In this document: positions 33,286-41,208 of the stretch, in pieces
How positions within the stretch are numbered: position 1 is the first letter of the stretch
Layout: each line of letters starts with the position of its first letter
Source: Chersky-840 sp050011815
GTDB lineage: Bacteria > Actinomycetota > Acidimicrobiia > Acidimicrobiales > UBA8190
DNA length: 64,000 nt
NCBI GenBank assembly: GCA_050011815.1
Contig: JBEKIJ010000020.1
Span: forward strand, 1 to 64,000
Direction of reading: 5' to 3'
Notes under the pieces: model-generated
Told to the model about the DNA's origin: nothing
What the model saw: the letters and a program-made list of their open reading frames with translations, nothing else
Database searches by the model: none
Program-made: the position numbers and the translations under genes

Positions 33286-34863
33286 ATGTTCGACGCCCTG
33301 TCCGACCGCCTCGAGGGGATCCTCGGCCGCCTCCGCAGCCGCGGTCGACTGAGCGACGCGGATGTCGATGAGGCGCTGCGCGAGATCCGCACCGCCCTGC
33401 TCGAAGCCGATGTCGACGTGGGGGTGGCCCGTTCCCTGGTGCAAGGGGTTCGGGCCCGGGTCGTCGGCGAGGAGCTGTCGAAGAGCCTGAGCCCCGGCCA
33501 ACAGGTCGTGAAGGCGGTCCACGACCAGCTCGTCGAGGTGCTCGGTGGTGAGACGCTGCGCCTCACCTACTCCCCGGCGCCGCCCACGGTCGTGCTCCTC
33601 GCCGGATTGCAGGGCTCGGGCAAGACCACCACGTCGGCCAAGCTCGCTCGCTGGTTCCGTCAGCAGGGCCGCAATCCGCTGCTGGTGGGAGCCGACCTGC
33701 AACGACCGGCGGCGGTCGAACAGTTGCGGATCCTCGGTGAGCAGGCCGGGGTGCCGGTCTTCAGCGAGCCCACCGATCCCGTGGCCGTGGCCGTGGGCGG
33801 TCTGCGAGAAGCACAGCGCCTCGGACGCGACGTGCTCATCGTGGACACCGCCGGTCGTCTCGCCATCGACGAGGCCCTCATGGACGAGGTGCGTCGGGTC
33901 TCCGATGCCGTGTCTCCCCGGTACACGTTCCTCGTCATCGACGCCATGACCGGCCAGGACGCCGTGTCGACGGCCCGGGCCTTCCACGAGGTGCTGGCCC
34001 TCGACGGGGTGATCCTGACCAAGCTCGACGGTGACGCCCGGGGCGGTGCCGCGCTGAGCGTGAAGGACGTCGTGGGTCGGCCCATCGCCTTCGCGTCCAC
34101 CGGTGAGCGACTGGCTGACTTCGATCTCTTCCACCCCGACCGGATGGCGAGCCGCATCCTGGGCATGGGCGATGTGCTCACGCTCATCGAGCAGGCCGAG
34201 CGCGAGTTCGACCACGACGTGGCGGCCGAGGGTGCCAGCCGTCTCCTCGAGGGTCGTTTCACCCTCGAGGACTTCTTGTCCCAGCTCCAACAGGTGAAGA
34301 AGCTCGGATCGCTCGGGGGGCTCCTCTCGCTCATGCCCGGCGTCCCGAAGGAGCTCAAGAACAGCGCCGCCATCGACGACGGCCAGGTGGCCCAGGTCGA
34401 AGCCATCATCCGCTCCATGACCCCCCGGGAGCGGGGGGACCCCGCCCTCATCGACGGCGCACGCCGGTCCCGGATCGCCCGGGGGAGCGGGACGACGACC
34501 CAAGACGTGAACCAGCTCCTGCGTCAATTCAAAGACGCCCAGCAACTCATGCGGTCACCGGGAATGCTCGGTGGGATGCTCGGAGGGGGAGGCCGGGCCA
34601 AGATGGCCGAGGCCTTGGCGCAGCGCATGGGCGGCATGGGAGAGGGTGCGGGCCTCGACGCGCCGGGACTGGAGTCCCTGGGCGCCGGCCTCGGACCTGG
34701 TGGGTTGAGTGGGGGAGGGCTGGGCGCGGGGCCCTCGCTGGGCGGTCGTTCCGGGGCCGGTGGTGGATCGGCCGGCGGGTCGGGCCGGGGCCGCCCCGGG
34801 TCGAAGAAGAAGAAAGGTGGGCGGGTGACCCCGAAGGGCCAAGGGGGTCGCGGCGGCCGCTGA
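33286..34863 (+). CDS. ffh: Signal recognition particle protein Ffh
   Basis: 525 aa SRP GTPase; with 4.5S RNA it recognises signal sequences and hands nascent membrane proteins to FtsY. NG domain: GLQGSGKTTTSAKLARWF, ADLQRPAAVEQLRILGEQ, VDTAGRLAIDEALM, TKLDGDARGGAALSV. The M domain (about 325-440) has Met-rich helices and SRIARGSGTTTQDVNQLLRQF. The last 90 residues are unusually long and Gly/Met/Ser-rich and end in a basic SKKKKGGR tail, which may add RNA or membrane contact. Confidence 0.97.
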   Translation: MFDALSDRLEGILGRLRSRGRLSDADVDEALREIRTALLEADVDVGVARSLVQGVRARVVGEELSKSLSPGQQVVKAVHDQLVEVLGGETLRLTYSPAPPTVVLLAGLQGSGKTTTSAKLARWFRQQGRNPLLVGADLQRPAAVEQLRILGEQAGVPVFSEPTDPVAVAVGGLREAQRLGRDVLIVDTAGRLAIDEALMDEVRRVSDAVSPRYTFLVIDAMTGQDAVSTARAFHEVLALDGVILTKLDGDARGGAALSVKDVVGRPIAFASTGERLADFDLFHPDRMASRILGMGDVLTLIEQAEREFDHDVAAEGASRLLEGRFTLEDFLSQLQQVKKLGSLGGLLSLMPGVPKELKNSAAIDDGQVAQVEAIIRSMTPRERGDPALIDGARRSRIARGSGTTTQDVNQLLRQFKDAQQLMRSPGMLGGMLGGGGRAKMAEALAQRMGGMGEGAGLDAPGLESLGAGLGPGGLSGGGLGAGPSLGGRSGAGGGSAGGSGRGRPGSKKKKGGRVTPKGQGGRGGR

Positions 34864-35008
34864 TGGTGCCTCGGGGCGGGTCCCGGCTGCCTGGCGAGGC
34901 GGTCCCGGGGCCCGGGTTTCGACCCCCGTGCCGGCGGCGGGCCACAATAGGAGGTCCGTGCACCTCGAGTCCGAGGCCGCCACGACCAGGAAGGCAGGGA
35001 ATCAGACG

Positions 35009-35290
35009 GTGGCAGTGAAGCTCCGCCTCATGCGGATGGGGAAGAAGAAGCAGCCGACCTACCGGGTCGTCGCGGCCGACGCCAGGTCGCCGCGCGACGG
35101 CCGGTTCATCGAGATCGTGGGGACCTACGCACCGCGGGGTCGCTCCACGGCCGAGCCCGACGCCATCGTCAACATCGACAACGACAAGGCCCTCAAGTGG
35201 CTGCGCCAAGGAGCACAGGCCACCGAACGGGTCGAGAAGCTCCTGCGTACCTCGGGCGCCTGGGACGAGTTCAAGCCGGGTTCGAAGTGA
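35009..35290 (+). CDS. rpsP: 30S ribosomal protein S16
   Basis: 93 aa. The family core VKLRLMRMGKKKQPTYRVVAAD opens the protein; DGRFIEIVGTYAP and KWLRQGAQATERVEKLL follow. The GTG at 35009 has AGGGA 8 nt upstream, while longer frame extension lacks conservation. CACAAT near 34943 may be the -10 of this rpsP-khpA-rimM-trmD transcript. The stop overlaps the khpA start by 4 nt. Confidence 0.95.
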   Translation: MAVKLRLMRMGKKKQPTYRVVAADARSPRDGRFIEIVGTYAPRGRSTAEPDAIVNIDNDKALKWLRQGAQATERVEKLLRTSGAWDEFKPGSK

Positions 35291-35685
35291 GCGAGGCGGG
35301 GCTCGGGGACGTGGGCAACGTCAACACCGACGACGAGGATGTCGACGACGTCGGGAACGCGGGTGTGGGGAACACCGTCGGCGACGACCTCGACGACATG
35401 GCCGGCAACCGCCTCGACGACATGGCCGGCAACCGGGTGGAGGGTGGAAGCGCCCGGGCCGTGCTCGACTACATCGCCCGTTCGCTGGCCGGTGAGCCCG
35501 ACGCCGTCGTGGTGGAGACCGAGGAGTCGAGTCGGGGCCTGCGCTTCCGCATCCACGTCGCCCCCGGCGACATGGGCCGCATGATCGGTCGGCGCGGCCG
35601 AGTGGCCCAGGCGATCCGCACGCTGGTGCGGGTGGCGGGGTCGCGCGAAGGGGTTGACACCAACGTCGACTTCGTCGACGACTGA
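35287..35685 (+). CDS. khpA: KH-domain RNA-binding protein KhpA-like with acidic N-terminal extension
   Basis: 132 aa. The C-terminal 75 residues are a single KH domain with the GRMIGRRGR (GxxG) RNA-binding loop, as in KhpA, which pairs with KhpB to bind mRNAs and sRNAs and influences cell division. Ordinary KhpA is about 75-80 aa. Here a 55-residue Asp/Asn/Gly-rich extension precedes it and includes an exact duplication of LDDMAGNR. GTG start overlaps the rpsP stop (GTGA). Position between rpsP and rimM is the conserved one. Confidence 0.9.
   Translation: MSEAGLGDVGNVNTDDEDVDDVGNAGVGNTVGDDLDDMAGNRLDDMAGNRVEGGSARAVLDYIARSLAGEPDAVVVETEESSRGLRFRIHVAPGDMGRMIGRRGRVAQAIRTLVRVAGSREGVDTNVDFVDD
35389..35435 (+). 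repeat. 24-bp tandem duplication in khpA
   Basis: Two back-to-back copies of a 24-bp unit (35389-35412 and 35413-35435) encode LDDMAGNR twice. The near identity at DNA level suggests a recent slippage event. Confidence 0.85.
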
Positions 35686-36193
35686 CGAACCCGGACGCGA
35701 CGCCCGTACGCCTGAGGGCGCCGAGGGGTTGCTCGAGGTGGGCCGGGTCGGCAAGGCGCACGGACTGGCCGGCGAGGTCGTCGTTTCCCTGATCAGCAAC
35801 CGTCCTGAACGCGTCGTCGTGGGTTCGGCGTTCCTCACCGACGCCGGCGAGCTTCGCATCGAGGCGGCGCGGCCCTTCGTCGACAACTGGCTCATGAGGT
35901 TCGCCGGCGTGGACAGCCGCGAGCGAGCCGAAGCGCTGCGGGGCACCGTGCTGCGGGGCCTCCCCCTCGACGACGAGGAGGCGTGGTGGGTGCACGAGCT
36001 CATCGGGTCCGAGGTCACCGACACCGACGGTGTGCATGTGGGGACGGTGACCGGGGTCCTCGCCAACCCGGCCAGCGACCTCCTCGAGCTCGATGGCGGA
36101 GCCCTCGTCCCGCTGCGGTTCGTGGTCGAGCGATCCCCGGGCCGCGTGGTGGTCGATGCGCCGGCCGGGCTCCTCGATCTCCCCGAGCGCTAG
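35654..36193 (+). CDS. rimM: Ribosome maturation factor RimM
   Basis: Helps 16S rRNA/S19 assembly of the 30S head. LLEVGRVGKAHGLAGEVVV starts the RimM N-domain, and the C-terminal PRC-barrel has DDEEAWWVHELIGSEV and VPLRFVVERSPGRVVVD. Start is unclear. The TTG at 35654 gives 179 aa and overlaps khpA by 32 nt with a disordered first 25 residues. The TTG at 35729, after GAGGGG, gives 154 aa beginning exactly at the conserved strand and may be the true start. Confidence 0.92.
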   Translation: MTPTSTSSTTDEPGRDARTPEGAEGLLEVGRVGKAHGLAGEVVVSLISNRPERVVVGSAFLTDAGELRIEAARPFVDNWLMRFAGVDSRERAEALRGTVLRGLPLDDEEAWWVHELIGSEVTDTDGVHVGTVTGVLANPASDLLELDGGALVPLRFVVERSPGRVVVDAPAGLLDLPER

Positions 36194-36204
36194 GGGCGGC
36201 GCCG

Positions 36205-36972
36205 GTGCGTGTCGACGTCTTCACGATCTTCCCCGACCTCGTCGAGCACTACTGCGAAGGGTCGTTGCTGGGCCGGGCCCGTCATCAGGGCCTCCTCGAC
36301 GTGCGGGTCCACGACCTGCGGGCCGGAGCGCAGGACCCGAGACGATCCGTGGACGACGCTCCTTTCGGCGGGGGCGCGGGGATGGTGCTCGCCCCGGGCC
36401 CGATCTTCGCCGCGGTGGAGGCGGCGGTCCCGCCCCGACCGCTGTACCTGCTCGCCCCCGGGGGACGGCGCCTCGACCAGCGCGTGGTGGAGGAGCTGGC
36501 CGCCACGGGTGACTCGCCCTCGGGAGGGTTCTCACTGCTGTGCGGGCGCTACGAAGGGGTGGACCAGCGGGTCACCGACCACCTCGTCGACGGGGAGCTG
36601 TCCATCGGCGACTACGTGCTGGGCGGGGGTGAGGTGCCGGCCCTCGTGGTCGTCGAAGCGGTGGCCCGCCTCGTTCCCGGCGTCATGGGCAACGAGGCCT
36701 CGGCGGTGGACGAGAGCTTCAGCTCGGGCTTGCTCGAGTACCCGCAGTACACCCGCCCGGCGGTGTTTCGGGAGTGGTCTGTGCCTGAGGTCCTCTTGAG
36801 CGGGGACCACGGCCGGATCGCCCGATGGCGCCGGGCCACGCGCCTGCGCCGGACGCTGGAGCGGCGCCCGGACCTCCTCGAGGCGACCGGGGCCCTGAGC
36901 GACGAGGACCTCGCCGTGCTCGAGGAGTTCTCCGAAGAACCGTCCCCGGGACCCGGAGCGCCCCACCCGTAG
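36205..36972 (+). CDS. trmD: tRNA (guanine37-N1)-methyltransferase
   Basis: Methylates G37 next to the anticodon, preventing +1 frameshifts. 255 aa. Family start VRVDVFTIFPDLVEHY, then FGGGAGMVLAPGP, and the SAM-binding trefoil knot (LLCGRYEGVDQRV, GDYVLGGGEVPAL). The Asp-rich SIGDYVLGGGE loop holds the catalytic Asp. GTG 36205 begins at the conserved first strand, 11 nt after rimM. Confidence 0.96.
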   Translation: MRVDVFTIFPDLVEHYCEGSLLGRARHQGLLDVRVHDLRAGAQDPRRSVDDAPFGGGAGMVLAPGPIFAAVEAAVPPRPLYLLAPGGRRLDQRVVEELAATGDSPSGGFSLLCGRYEGVDQRVTDHLVDGELSIGDYVLGGGEVPALVVVEAVARLVPGVMGNEASAVDESFSSGLLEYPQYTRPAVFREWSVPEVLLSGDHGRIARWRRATRLRRTLERRPDLLEATGALSDEDLAVLEEFSEEPSPGPGAPHP

Positions 36973-37002
36973 TGCGGGAGAGCCCTGGGTGCGGCTATCG
37001 TG

Positions 37003-37017
37003 GCGTGCTCGGCACGC
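37003..37017 (+). other. Hairpin in the trmD-rplS gap
   Basis: GCGTGC-TCG-GCACGC is a perfect 6-bp stem. It begins immediately after a TATCGT -10-like element (36996-37001). It would therefore be at the very 5' end of an rplS leader of about 100 nt, or be a trmD terminator followed by TCTGCCCCC. Which role applies cannot be decided from sequence. Confidence 0.4.
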
Positions 37018-37106
37018 TCTGCCCCCGCCCGGCCGCCCCGTCGCCGCGGTGGCCCCGGAGGCGCTGCCCGAGCCGCTCGAGCTGGACCTGTGAAGGGACG
37101 CGCGTC

Positions 37107-37460
37107 ATGAACCCCACCGACATCGTCGATCGCGAGAACCTGAGAGACGACATCCCCGATTTCAGGCCGGGTGACACCTTGAAGGTGCACGTGCGGGTGG
37201 TCGAGGGCAGCCGCGAGCGCACCCAGGTGTTCCAGGGGGCCGTGATCCGCCGCCAGGGCACCGGCGCCCGGGAGACCTTCACCGTGCGCAAGCTCAGCTT
37301 CGGCGTCGGCGTCGAGCGCACCTTTCCCGTCCATTCGCCCATCCTGGCCAAGATCGAGGTCGTCACCCGTGGGGATGTCCGGCGGGCCAAGCTCTACTAC
37401 CTCCGCGGCCGCGTGGGGAAGGCGGCCAAGATCAAAGAGAAGCGGGCTGCGCGCACCTAG
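37107..37460 (+). CDS. rplS: 50S ribosomal protein L19
   Basis: 117 aa at the 30S/50S interface. DFRPGDTLKVHVRVVEG, VFQGAVIRRQGTGARETFTVRKLSFGVGVERTFPVHSP, and the C-terminal RRAKLYYLRGRVGKAAKIKEKR are diagnostic. ATG with GAAGGGA 12 nt upstream. The usual actinobacterial followers lepB and rnhB are absent; DUF2469 comes next. Confidence 0.97.
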   Translation: MNPTDIVDRENLRDDIPDFRPGDTLKVHVRVVEGSRERTQVFQGAVIRRQGTGARETFTVRKLSFGVGVERTFPVHSPILAKIEVVTRGDVRRAKLYYLRGRVGKAAKIKEKRAART

Positions 37461-37505
37461 TGCGCCGCGTGGTCACAGTCGGATCGAGGCGGAAGTAGCC
37501 GACGG

Positions 37506-37799
37506 ATGAGTGAGGAAGACCTCGAACGATACGAGGCCGAGATCGAACTGGCGCTCGTCCAGGAGTACCGGACGGTGCTCCCCTTGTTCAACTACGTGGT
37601 CGAGAGTGAGCGTCGCTTCTATCTCGCCAACGAGGTGAAGGTCACCGTGCGCGACGCCTCGTCGCCCACCTGCATCGAACTCGAGTTGGACGACGCCTGG
37701 GTGTGGGACATGTATCGCCCGGCACGGTTCGTGCCCCATGTCCGAGTGCTCACGTTCCGGGACGTGAACGTGGAGCGACTCCCCGACCGCGACGGCTGA
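37506..37799 (+). CDS. DUF2469 family protein
   Basis: 97 aa, a small conserved actinobacterial protein of unknown function. MSEEDLERYEAEIELALVQEYR and the strongly conserved WVWDMYRPARFVPHVRVLTFRDVNVE identify the family. No catalytic motif is apparent. In most actinobacteria it sits between rnhB and yraN; here it directly follows rplS and is 1 nt from the yraN ATG. Confidence 0.93.
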   Translation: MSEEDLERYEAEIELALVQEYRTVLPLFNYVVESERRFYLANEVKVTVRDASSPTCIELELDDAWVWDMYRPARFVPHVRVLTFRDVNVERLPDRDG

Positions 37800-37800
37800 G

Positions 37801-38178
37801 ATGGCCGACCCCCGCCGCGCCGCGTTGGGCGTGCGGGGCGAGGAGGCCGCCGTGGCATGGTACGAGGCGGCCGCCTACGAGGTGCTGGATCGCAACTGGC
37901 GCTGTGCTGAGGGCGAGATCGATCTCGTGGCACGGAGCGCGGATCGTGGCGTGCTGGTCATCTGCGAGGTGAAGACCCGGAGTTCGGGGACCTTCGGCTC
38001 GCCCTTCGAGGCCGTGACCCCGGCCAAACAACGGCGGCTGCGCAGGCTCGCCGCCATGTGGTTGCGCAGCGCCCGCCGTGGTTCGACACGCTACGAGCGC
38101 ATCCGGTTCGACGTGGCGGCGGTGAGGACCGGGGCCGGCGGGCACTTGGCGGTCGAGGTGCTCGAGGACGCCTTCTGA
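37801..38178 (+). CDS. UPF0102 (YraN) family endonuclease-like protein
   Basis: 125 aa with the Holliday-junction-resolvase-like nuclease fold. GVRGEEAAVAWYEAAAYEVLDRNWR is followed by the metal-binding series E-x-D (EGEIDLVAR) and the E-x-K of ICEVKTR. Function in the cell is not established. ATG start 1 nt after DUF2469, so the two are coupled. It normally neighbours yifB-dprA, which here lie almost 4 kb downstream. Confidence 0.92.
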   Translation: MADPRRAALGVRGEEAAVAWYEAAAYEVLDRNWRCAEGEIDLVARSADRGVLVICEVKTRSSGTFGSPFEAVTPAKQRRLRRLAAMWLRSARRGSTRYERIRFDVAAVRTGAGGHLAVEVLEDAF

Positions 38179-38243
38179 CCGGGCGCCACCCGCCCCGGCC
38201 TTGCCGGGTCCGGCCGACCTGGGGACCGGGGGTGCACGCTGGG

Positions 38244-38249
38244 TAGGGT
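38244..38249 (+). promoter_or_regulatory. Leaderless-type -10 element for the crotonase gene
   Basis: TAGGGT ends 6 nt before the GTG at 38256. Confidence 0.45.
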
Positions 38250-38255
38250 GTCGGC

Positions 38256-39044
38256 GTGAGCAACCAGACCATCATCGTGGAGCGCGAGGGCGGGGTCGTG
38301 ACCGTCACGCTGAACCGCCCCGAGCGCAAGAACGCCGGCAACGGCCTCATGTGGCAGGAGCTCCACGACACCTTCGCCGAGGTGAGGCGCCGGCGCGACG
38401 ACCGTGTCGTGGTCATCACCGGCGCCGGGGGGGCGTTTTGCTCCGGCGCCGACATCGCCGACCCGAAGGGTGTGAGCGGGGACCCCACCGATCCCCACAT
38501 CGTGCGGATGCAGTTCTTCGGGCAGGTGATGTTGGCGCTGCATGACCTGCCCAAGCCCACCATCGCCAAGATCCGCGGCATCGCGGCGGGGGCGGGGATG
38601 AGCCTGGCGCTCGGCTGTGATCTCACGGTGGCGTCGGACAACGCCCGGTTCTCGGAGATCTTCGCCCGCCGCGGCCTCTCGGTCGACGGGGGCTCGTCCT
38701 GGTTGCTGCCCAGGCTGGTGGGTCTGCACAAGGCCAAAGAGCTCGCCTACTTCGCCGACATCCTCTCCGCCCACGAGGCCGCCGCCTACGGGCTGCTCAA
38801 TCGGGTGGTGGCCGACGACGAGCTCGACGCCTTTGTCGAGGACTGGGCCCGGCGCTTGGCGCAGGGCCCACCCCTGGCGCTGGCCATGACCAAGTCCCTA
38901 CTCGACGCCTCCATGTCGGTGACCATGGCCCAGGCCCTCGAGAACGAGGCCCGGTGCCAGACCATCAACTTCTACAGCGAGGACACCGGTGAAGCCATGC
39001 GGGCCTTCGCCGAGAAGCGAGAGCCGAGGTTCACGGGTCGTTGA
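38256..39044 (+). CDS. Enoyl-CoA hydratase/isomerase (crotonase) family protein
   Basis: 262 aa. Crotonase signatures: VTLNRPERKNAGNG, oxyanion loop GAFCSGADI, and RGIAAGAGMSLALGCDLTVAS. The active-site helix reads FARRGLSVDGGSSWLLPRLVGL, with Asp144 where classical hydratases have Glu. This is the pattern of PaaG-like enoyl-CoA isomerases and of many actinobacterial paralogues, so hydratase activity should not be assumed. GTG start after TAGGGT. Its stop overlaps the next start (TTGA). Confidence 0.9.
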   Translation: MSNQTIIVEREGGVVTVTLNRPERKNAGNGLMWQELHDTFAEVRRRRDDRVVVITGAGGAFCSGADIADPKGVSGDPTDPHIVRMQFFGQVMLALHDLPKPTIAKIRGIAAGAGMSLALGCDLTVASDNARFSEIFARRGLSVDGGSSWLLPRLVGLHKAKELAYFADILSAHEAAAYGLLNRVVADDELDAFVEDWARRLAQGPPLALAMTKSLLDASMSVTMAQALENEARCQTINFYSEDTGEAMRAFAEKREPRFTGR

Positions 39045-39532
39045 GAGCGCGAGTGGTTCTGCTCGCCGTGCTCCCCGCCCTGGCCTGCGCGTGCGGGCAG
39101 TCCGGCGGGCACGTGGTGGGTGTCCCCACCAACGGCGCTCCCACTACGGGCCCCGAGGGCCCGGGGTACATGGTGCAGTCGCAGCCGGTCAAAGGCCTCG
39201 GCACCGTTCTCGTCAACGGCTACGGGCTCACCCTGTACCTCTTTGTCCCCGATCACGGATCGGGACGGTCGACGTGTTTCGGATACTGCGCCACCGAGTG
39301 GCCCCCCGCCACCCTCCCCACCGGCGTGACGACGCCGGTCATCGGCGGAGGAGTCGACCGGGCCCTCATCGGCACGACGCGGCGGGGAACCACCCTGCAG
39401 GTCACCTACAACGGATGGCCGTTGTATCGCTGGATCGGGGACACCTCGGCGGGGCAGTCGACGGGCGAGGGCATCACCAACGCCGGAGGCCTCTGGTACG
39501 CGGTCAACGACGCCGGCCAGCCCGTCCACTGA
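39041..39532 (+). CDS. Secreted lipoprotein with PF03640-type repeats
   Basis: About 163 aa. Hydrophobic N-terminal signal ends at PALAC, with Cys16 a plausible lipidation site, though the -3 residue is not the usual Leu. Two copies of the secreted repeat are visible: GYGLTLYLFVPDHG...CFGYCATEWPP and TYNGWPLYRW followed by TGEGITNAGGLWYAV. The function of these repeats is unknown. TTG start overlaps the crotonase stop by 4 nt; GTG 39053 is an alternative. Convergent with the next gene, 20 nt apart. Confidence 0.8.
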   Translation: MRARVVLLAVLPALACACGQSGGHVVGVPTNGAPTTGPEGPGYMVQSQPVKGLGTVLVNGYGLTLYLFVPDHGSGRSTCFGYCATEWPPATLPTGVTTPVIGGGVDRALIGTTRRGTTLQVTYNGWPLYRWIGDTSAGQSTGEGITNAGGLWYAVNDAGQPVH

Positions 39533-39552
39533 TCGTTTCTGTCGCTGTCACC

Positions 39553-40521
39553 TCAACGTGTCCCACCGGTCGGGCCCGAGCCTGACCCGCCGGCGCTCGG
39601 CGGGAACGTGCCGTTGGGCACAGCCCCCCACTGACCGGCCCCGCACGGCATGACCTGGGACGGGCTCGTCGGAGGAGCGATGTCGCATGACCCTGTCCCT
39701 GGCGGCGACGACGGAGACGGCATCGTGAGGGGCTGTGTCGTGGTCCCCGCCGCCGTCGTTATCTGGGCTGAGGTGACGCCCTGGCTGCCGGGCCACCACG
39801 CCACGAACCAGCCGTCGCCTGTCGTGGCATCGACATTCCCGCCCGAGTCCCGCACGAGCGTGACATGGGTCACTCCCGGTTGCACCTCACCTTCGACCAG
39901 GGTGTAGGCCCCTTCACCGGAGAGAGACAGGTGACTGACCGAAGACGACCCGATCTCAGTGGAGCCCGTCGCCGCGTTCTCGGCCGATGTCGTGCCCTCG
40001 CTCGATGCCGAGCCCTTGCTCGGAGCGTGTGATCCGTTGCTGCCCGAGACTGTCATCGAGTCCCCGTTGGCGGAGTGACGGTTCAAGACGGTGAATGAGG
40101 GGCCACTGAAACACGTGGCATAGGCCCCGCCGTCTTGGTAGATCACGATGGCGAATGGCCCCCGGACATCGGTGACCACGGCGTCCCATCCCGAGGAACC
40201 GCTCGGTCCCGAGATCCCGGGCATGGCGTCGAGGCGTTGCTGGCAGTTGGTGGCGACGGTTGCGTCCGGGGCGCCGGACGCGGACCGGGGTACTTGGCTC
40301 CAGCCCGCGAAGGCGGGTTGTGCACCACCCAGGATCACGATGGACGCGATCGTCCCCGCCGTTGCCGCCCCGGTAAGGGCACTCACCTTCAAGGGAGAGG
40401 AGAGACGGCTCGTGCGGGGCCGGTAGTCGACCTGGCGCAGGCGATCAAGCGCCTCCGACGAGATGCTCGTGGCGCGTTGTGTGAAGGCCTGTCGCAATTC
40501 GGTTTCAAATTCCCGGGTCAT
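39553..40521 (-). CDS. Single-pass membrane protein, candidate anti-sigma partner
   Basis: 322 aa, no family recognised. A cytosolic N-terminus of 45 residues (FETELRQAFTQRATSISSEALDRLRQ) precedes a membrane helix at about 47-67 (AATAGTIASIVILGG). The exterior part is Ser/Gly/Thr-rich, ending in a Pro/Ser tail. Its start overlaps the upstream sigma-factor gene by 17 nt and carries AAAGGAG. Overlap with an ECF sigma gene plus this topology fits an anti-sigma or surface sensor, but there is no HxxxCxxC zinc motif. Function is inferred from context only. Confidence 0.7.
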   Translation of the reverse strand: MTREFETELRQAFTQRATSISSEALDRLRQVDYRPRTSRLSSPLKVSALTGAATAGTIASIVILGGAQPAFAGWSQVPRSASGAPDATVATNCQQRLDAMPGISGPSGSSGWDAVVTDVRGPFAIVIYQDGGAYATCFSGPSFTVLNRHSANGDSMTVSGSNGSHAPSKGSASSEGTTSAENAATGSTEIGSSSVSHLSLSGEGAYTLVEGEVQPGVTHVTLVRDSGGNVDATTGDGWFVAWWPGSQGVTSAQITTAAGTTTQPLTMPSPSSPPGTGSCDIAPPTSPSQVMPCGAGQWGAVPNGTFPPSAGGSGSGPTGGTR

Positions 40522-41107
40522 GGGGTGGTGCTCCTTTCGTGTCGCAGATGGCTTGCAGTGCATGATCGAAATCCTCTGCGGGGCTGCGGACGACGGTCTG
40601 ACGCAGTCGCTCCAGGGCTCGCGAGGTGGTGCTCTTGACGGTGCCCACCGAGCAGCCCATGGTCTCGGCCACCTGGGCCTCGGTGAGATCCTCGAAGTAG
40701 CGCAGGACGAGGGTGACGCGCTGGCGCCCGGGCAGCTCGCCGATGGCGTCGAGGAGCTCCGACGAGGACTCCACCATCCCGAGGGCTCGGGCCGCTGACT
40801 CGTCGTGGCGATCCTCGAGCGGGCCTCGGCTGGACAGGTCGAGCTCAGAGCGATGGCGGGCCCGGCGTATGGCGTTGTCGAGGGCCAGGTTGACGAGGAC
40901 CCGCCGGGCGTAGGCGGCGGGATGATCCATCGACCGCACGCGGGGCCAGCGCCGTGCCACCCGGAACAGGCATTCCTGGACCAGGTCCTCGGCCCCGGCC
41001 AGGTCCCAGACCACCAGGTACGCCGTCCTCAGGAGGGCGTCGGCGTTGTCCGCCACGAACCGCTCGAACTCTTCCCGGCCGGCGTGGCCCTGCCTGGAAG
41101 GTCTCAT
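40505..41107 (-). CDS. SigE-family ECF RNA polymerase sigma factor
   Basis: 200 aa. Region 2 (FVADNADALLRTAYLVVWDLAGAEDLVQECL, WPRVRSMDHPAAYARRVLVNLALD) and region 4 (LPGRQRVTLVLRYFEDLTEAQVAETMGCSVGTVKSTTSRALERLR) are both complete. Matches the actinobacterial SigE-type group that couples to membrane partners. The stop overlaps the following membrane-protein gene by 17 nt, so the two are made together. The upstream region holds GGCAACC and GGTTC spaced like an ECF promoter, which would allow autoregulation. Confidence 0.93.
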   Translation of the reverse strand: MRPSRQGHAGREEFERFVADNADALLRTAYLVVWDLAGAEDLVQECLFRVARRWPRVRSMDHPAAYARRVLVNLALDNAIRRARHRSELDLSSRGPLEDRHDESAARALGMVESSSELLDAIGELPGRQRVTLVLRYFEDLTEAQVAETMGCSVGTVKSTTSRALERLRQTVVRSPAEDFDHALQAICDTKGAPPHDPGI

Positions 41108-41143
41108 TCCGGGCGGTCGCTGCGCAGGTCCATCACCCTCTTG

Positions 41144-41171
41144 AACCCCGCGAGGTCGTCAAAAGGTTGCC
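41144..41171 (-). promoter_or_regulatory. Possible ECF-type promoter of the sigma-factor gene
   Basis: On the minus strand GGCAACC (41171-41165) is followed after 18 nt by GTT (41146-41144). This resembles the GGAAC/GTT pattern of ECF promoters. A TTGAC also overlaps it, so the assignment is weak. Confidence 0.25.
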
Positions 41172-41208
41172 TCGGGAACACGAATGTTTTGTCGACTGCC
41201 GAGTCGGA

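Noticed and set aside
39553..40521. Classical zinc anti-sigma factor
   Set aside because: No HxxxCxxC motif is present, so only the overlapping gene order supports a sigma-partner role.
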